A model generated the notes under the pieces. The model did no database searches, was not told the DNA's origin, and worked only from the letters and a program-made list of their open reading frames with translations. A stretch of 40,821 bases of DNA from an uncultured Collinsella sp. (GTDB taxonomy: Bacteria; Actinomycetota; Coriobacteriia; Coriobacteriales; Coriobacteriaceae): contig UQAU01000018.1 in assembly GCA_900539035.1 (NCBI GenBank), positions 1-40,821 of the forward strand. Direction: 5' to 3'. The position numbers and the translations under genes were made by a program. Below, piece by piece: positions 40,355 to 40,821 of this stretch (positions are counted from its first letter, which is position 1; the number at the start of each line of letters is the position of its first letter).

Positions 40355-40442
40355 GAACCCCTGACGGCCCACCCAAAGATTGTTGAGACGGTCAACTCCG
40401 GTTGGTCGCTTTTTTGTTGCCGGTGCACGGGTTCGAACCCGT
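40355..40442 (+). repeat. tRNA-Lys tail, tandem unit 2 (partial)
   Basis: Its first 43 bases (40355-40397) are identical to 40176-40218. It again contains the tRNA 3' end, a degraded terminator and the T-arm palindrome at 40429-40440, then stops matching. The tRNA 3' end here is a fragment, not a gene. Confidence 0.85.
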
Positions 40443-40821
40443 ATCTAGCTATATATAAGAACGCTTGGCGAACAAAACCCGCCTTTTACCGATGGGAAAC
40501 AAATAACTGATGCCTTTGGAGTAAAGTAGCGCTCCAAAGATGACCGATGTCTCAATACACATAAAACAGCTGGTCATCGCCAATATCAGAAGCCAATGCT
40601 TCAGTTTTAACCTCAGTGATGCGACTGAGGGACCTATTCATTTGTGAACAAAATATGGAGTGCGCGATTCCCGCCCACGGGGCCCCTCCGGTCTGGCAAT
40701 ATATCTCCTTGCCGCGCGGCCCGGTCGGACCGGATCAGCCGCGGGGCGTGCACCTTGAGAACCGGATACTGCGAGGATGGACACTCACTTCAGTGTCGCA
40801 TCCGGGCAGACATCGAACCAT
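40443..40821. other. Gene-free region, possible rRNA operon leader
   Basis: No credible coding region. Stem-loops: CTTTGGAG/CTCCAAAG (40514-40539), CCTCAGT/ACTGAGG (40611-40630), GGCAA/TTGCC (about 40696-40714), and a stem with one bulge around GGACAC/GTGTC (about 40775-40803). CCTTGAGAACCGGATACTG (40753-40771) resembles the TTTGAGAACTCAATAGTG element found in actinobacterial rRNA leaders, so a 16S gene may start just outside. No clear rRNA promoter was identified. Confidence 0.4.

Noticed and set aside
40355..40373. Second tRNA-Lys-like 3' end
   Set aside because: Only the T-stem end and acceptor strand are present; there is no D-arm or anticodon arm, so it is a fragment and not a tRNA gene.

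Overview
The window is chromosomal DNA from a high-GC Gram-positive bacterium, most likely a gut coriobacterium (Collinsella or a close relative). The evidence is the GC-rich codon use, the dnaA-dnaN-recF-DUF721-gyrB-gyrA and rpmH-rnpA-yidD-yidC-jag-rsmG-parA-parB gene orders, and an LPXTG-type wall anchor. The genus is an inference; no 16S gene lies inside the window. It spans the replication origin. Leftward genes (200-11187) and rightward genes (11533-16572) diverge from about 11.2-11.5 kb, as expected for bidirectional replication.

Left arm, minus strand: a GHKL ATPase with a Tyr/Gln/Pro-rich linker and a winged helix lies 15 nt upstream of dnaA. It is followed by dnaA, dnaN, recF, a dciA-like DUF721 gene, gyrB and gyrA. 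Two intergenic regions carry repeated DnaA-box-like motifs (7917-8082 and 11211-11334). The one between dnaA and dnaN also has an AT-rich stretch with a DnaA-trio-like array, so the origin looks bipartite. The boxes read TTTTCAACA instead of TTATCCACA, and the DnaA signature motif is altered as well.

Right arm, plus strand: rpmH, rnpA, yidD, yidC, jag, rsmG, three perfect parS sites, parA, parB and a small membrane protein gene. This stretch becomes AT-richer from rsmG onward and is bracketed by two copies of the 13-mer TTAGGTACCTAAC. Beyond it are rlmN (minus), then ddl and a DnaQ-DinG fusion (plus), then two WYL regulators (minus) that meet the helicase gene tail to tail.

Accessory surface genes follow: a 1065-residue membrane M28-like protein split by a disordered insert of about 660 residues, a small membrane protein, and a large thioester/CnaB adhesin with an LPATG anchor (minus).

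From 31 kb: tRNA-Gly(CCC) with an unusual structured repeat tail, purB, a TSCPD protein with a Tat lipoprotein, an OmpR-type two-component system, purC with a membrane protein gene, an M29 aminopeptidase, and tRNA-Lys(UUU) with a second repeat tail of the same architecture. The last 370 bases have no gene and may include the leader of an rRNA operon beginning outside the window.

The most unusual items are the tRNA tail repeats built on GCGAAGC mini-hairpins, the altered DnaA/DnaA-box pair with the extra ATPase gene in front of dnaA, and the parS-like site inside dnaA.
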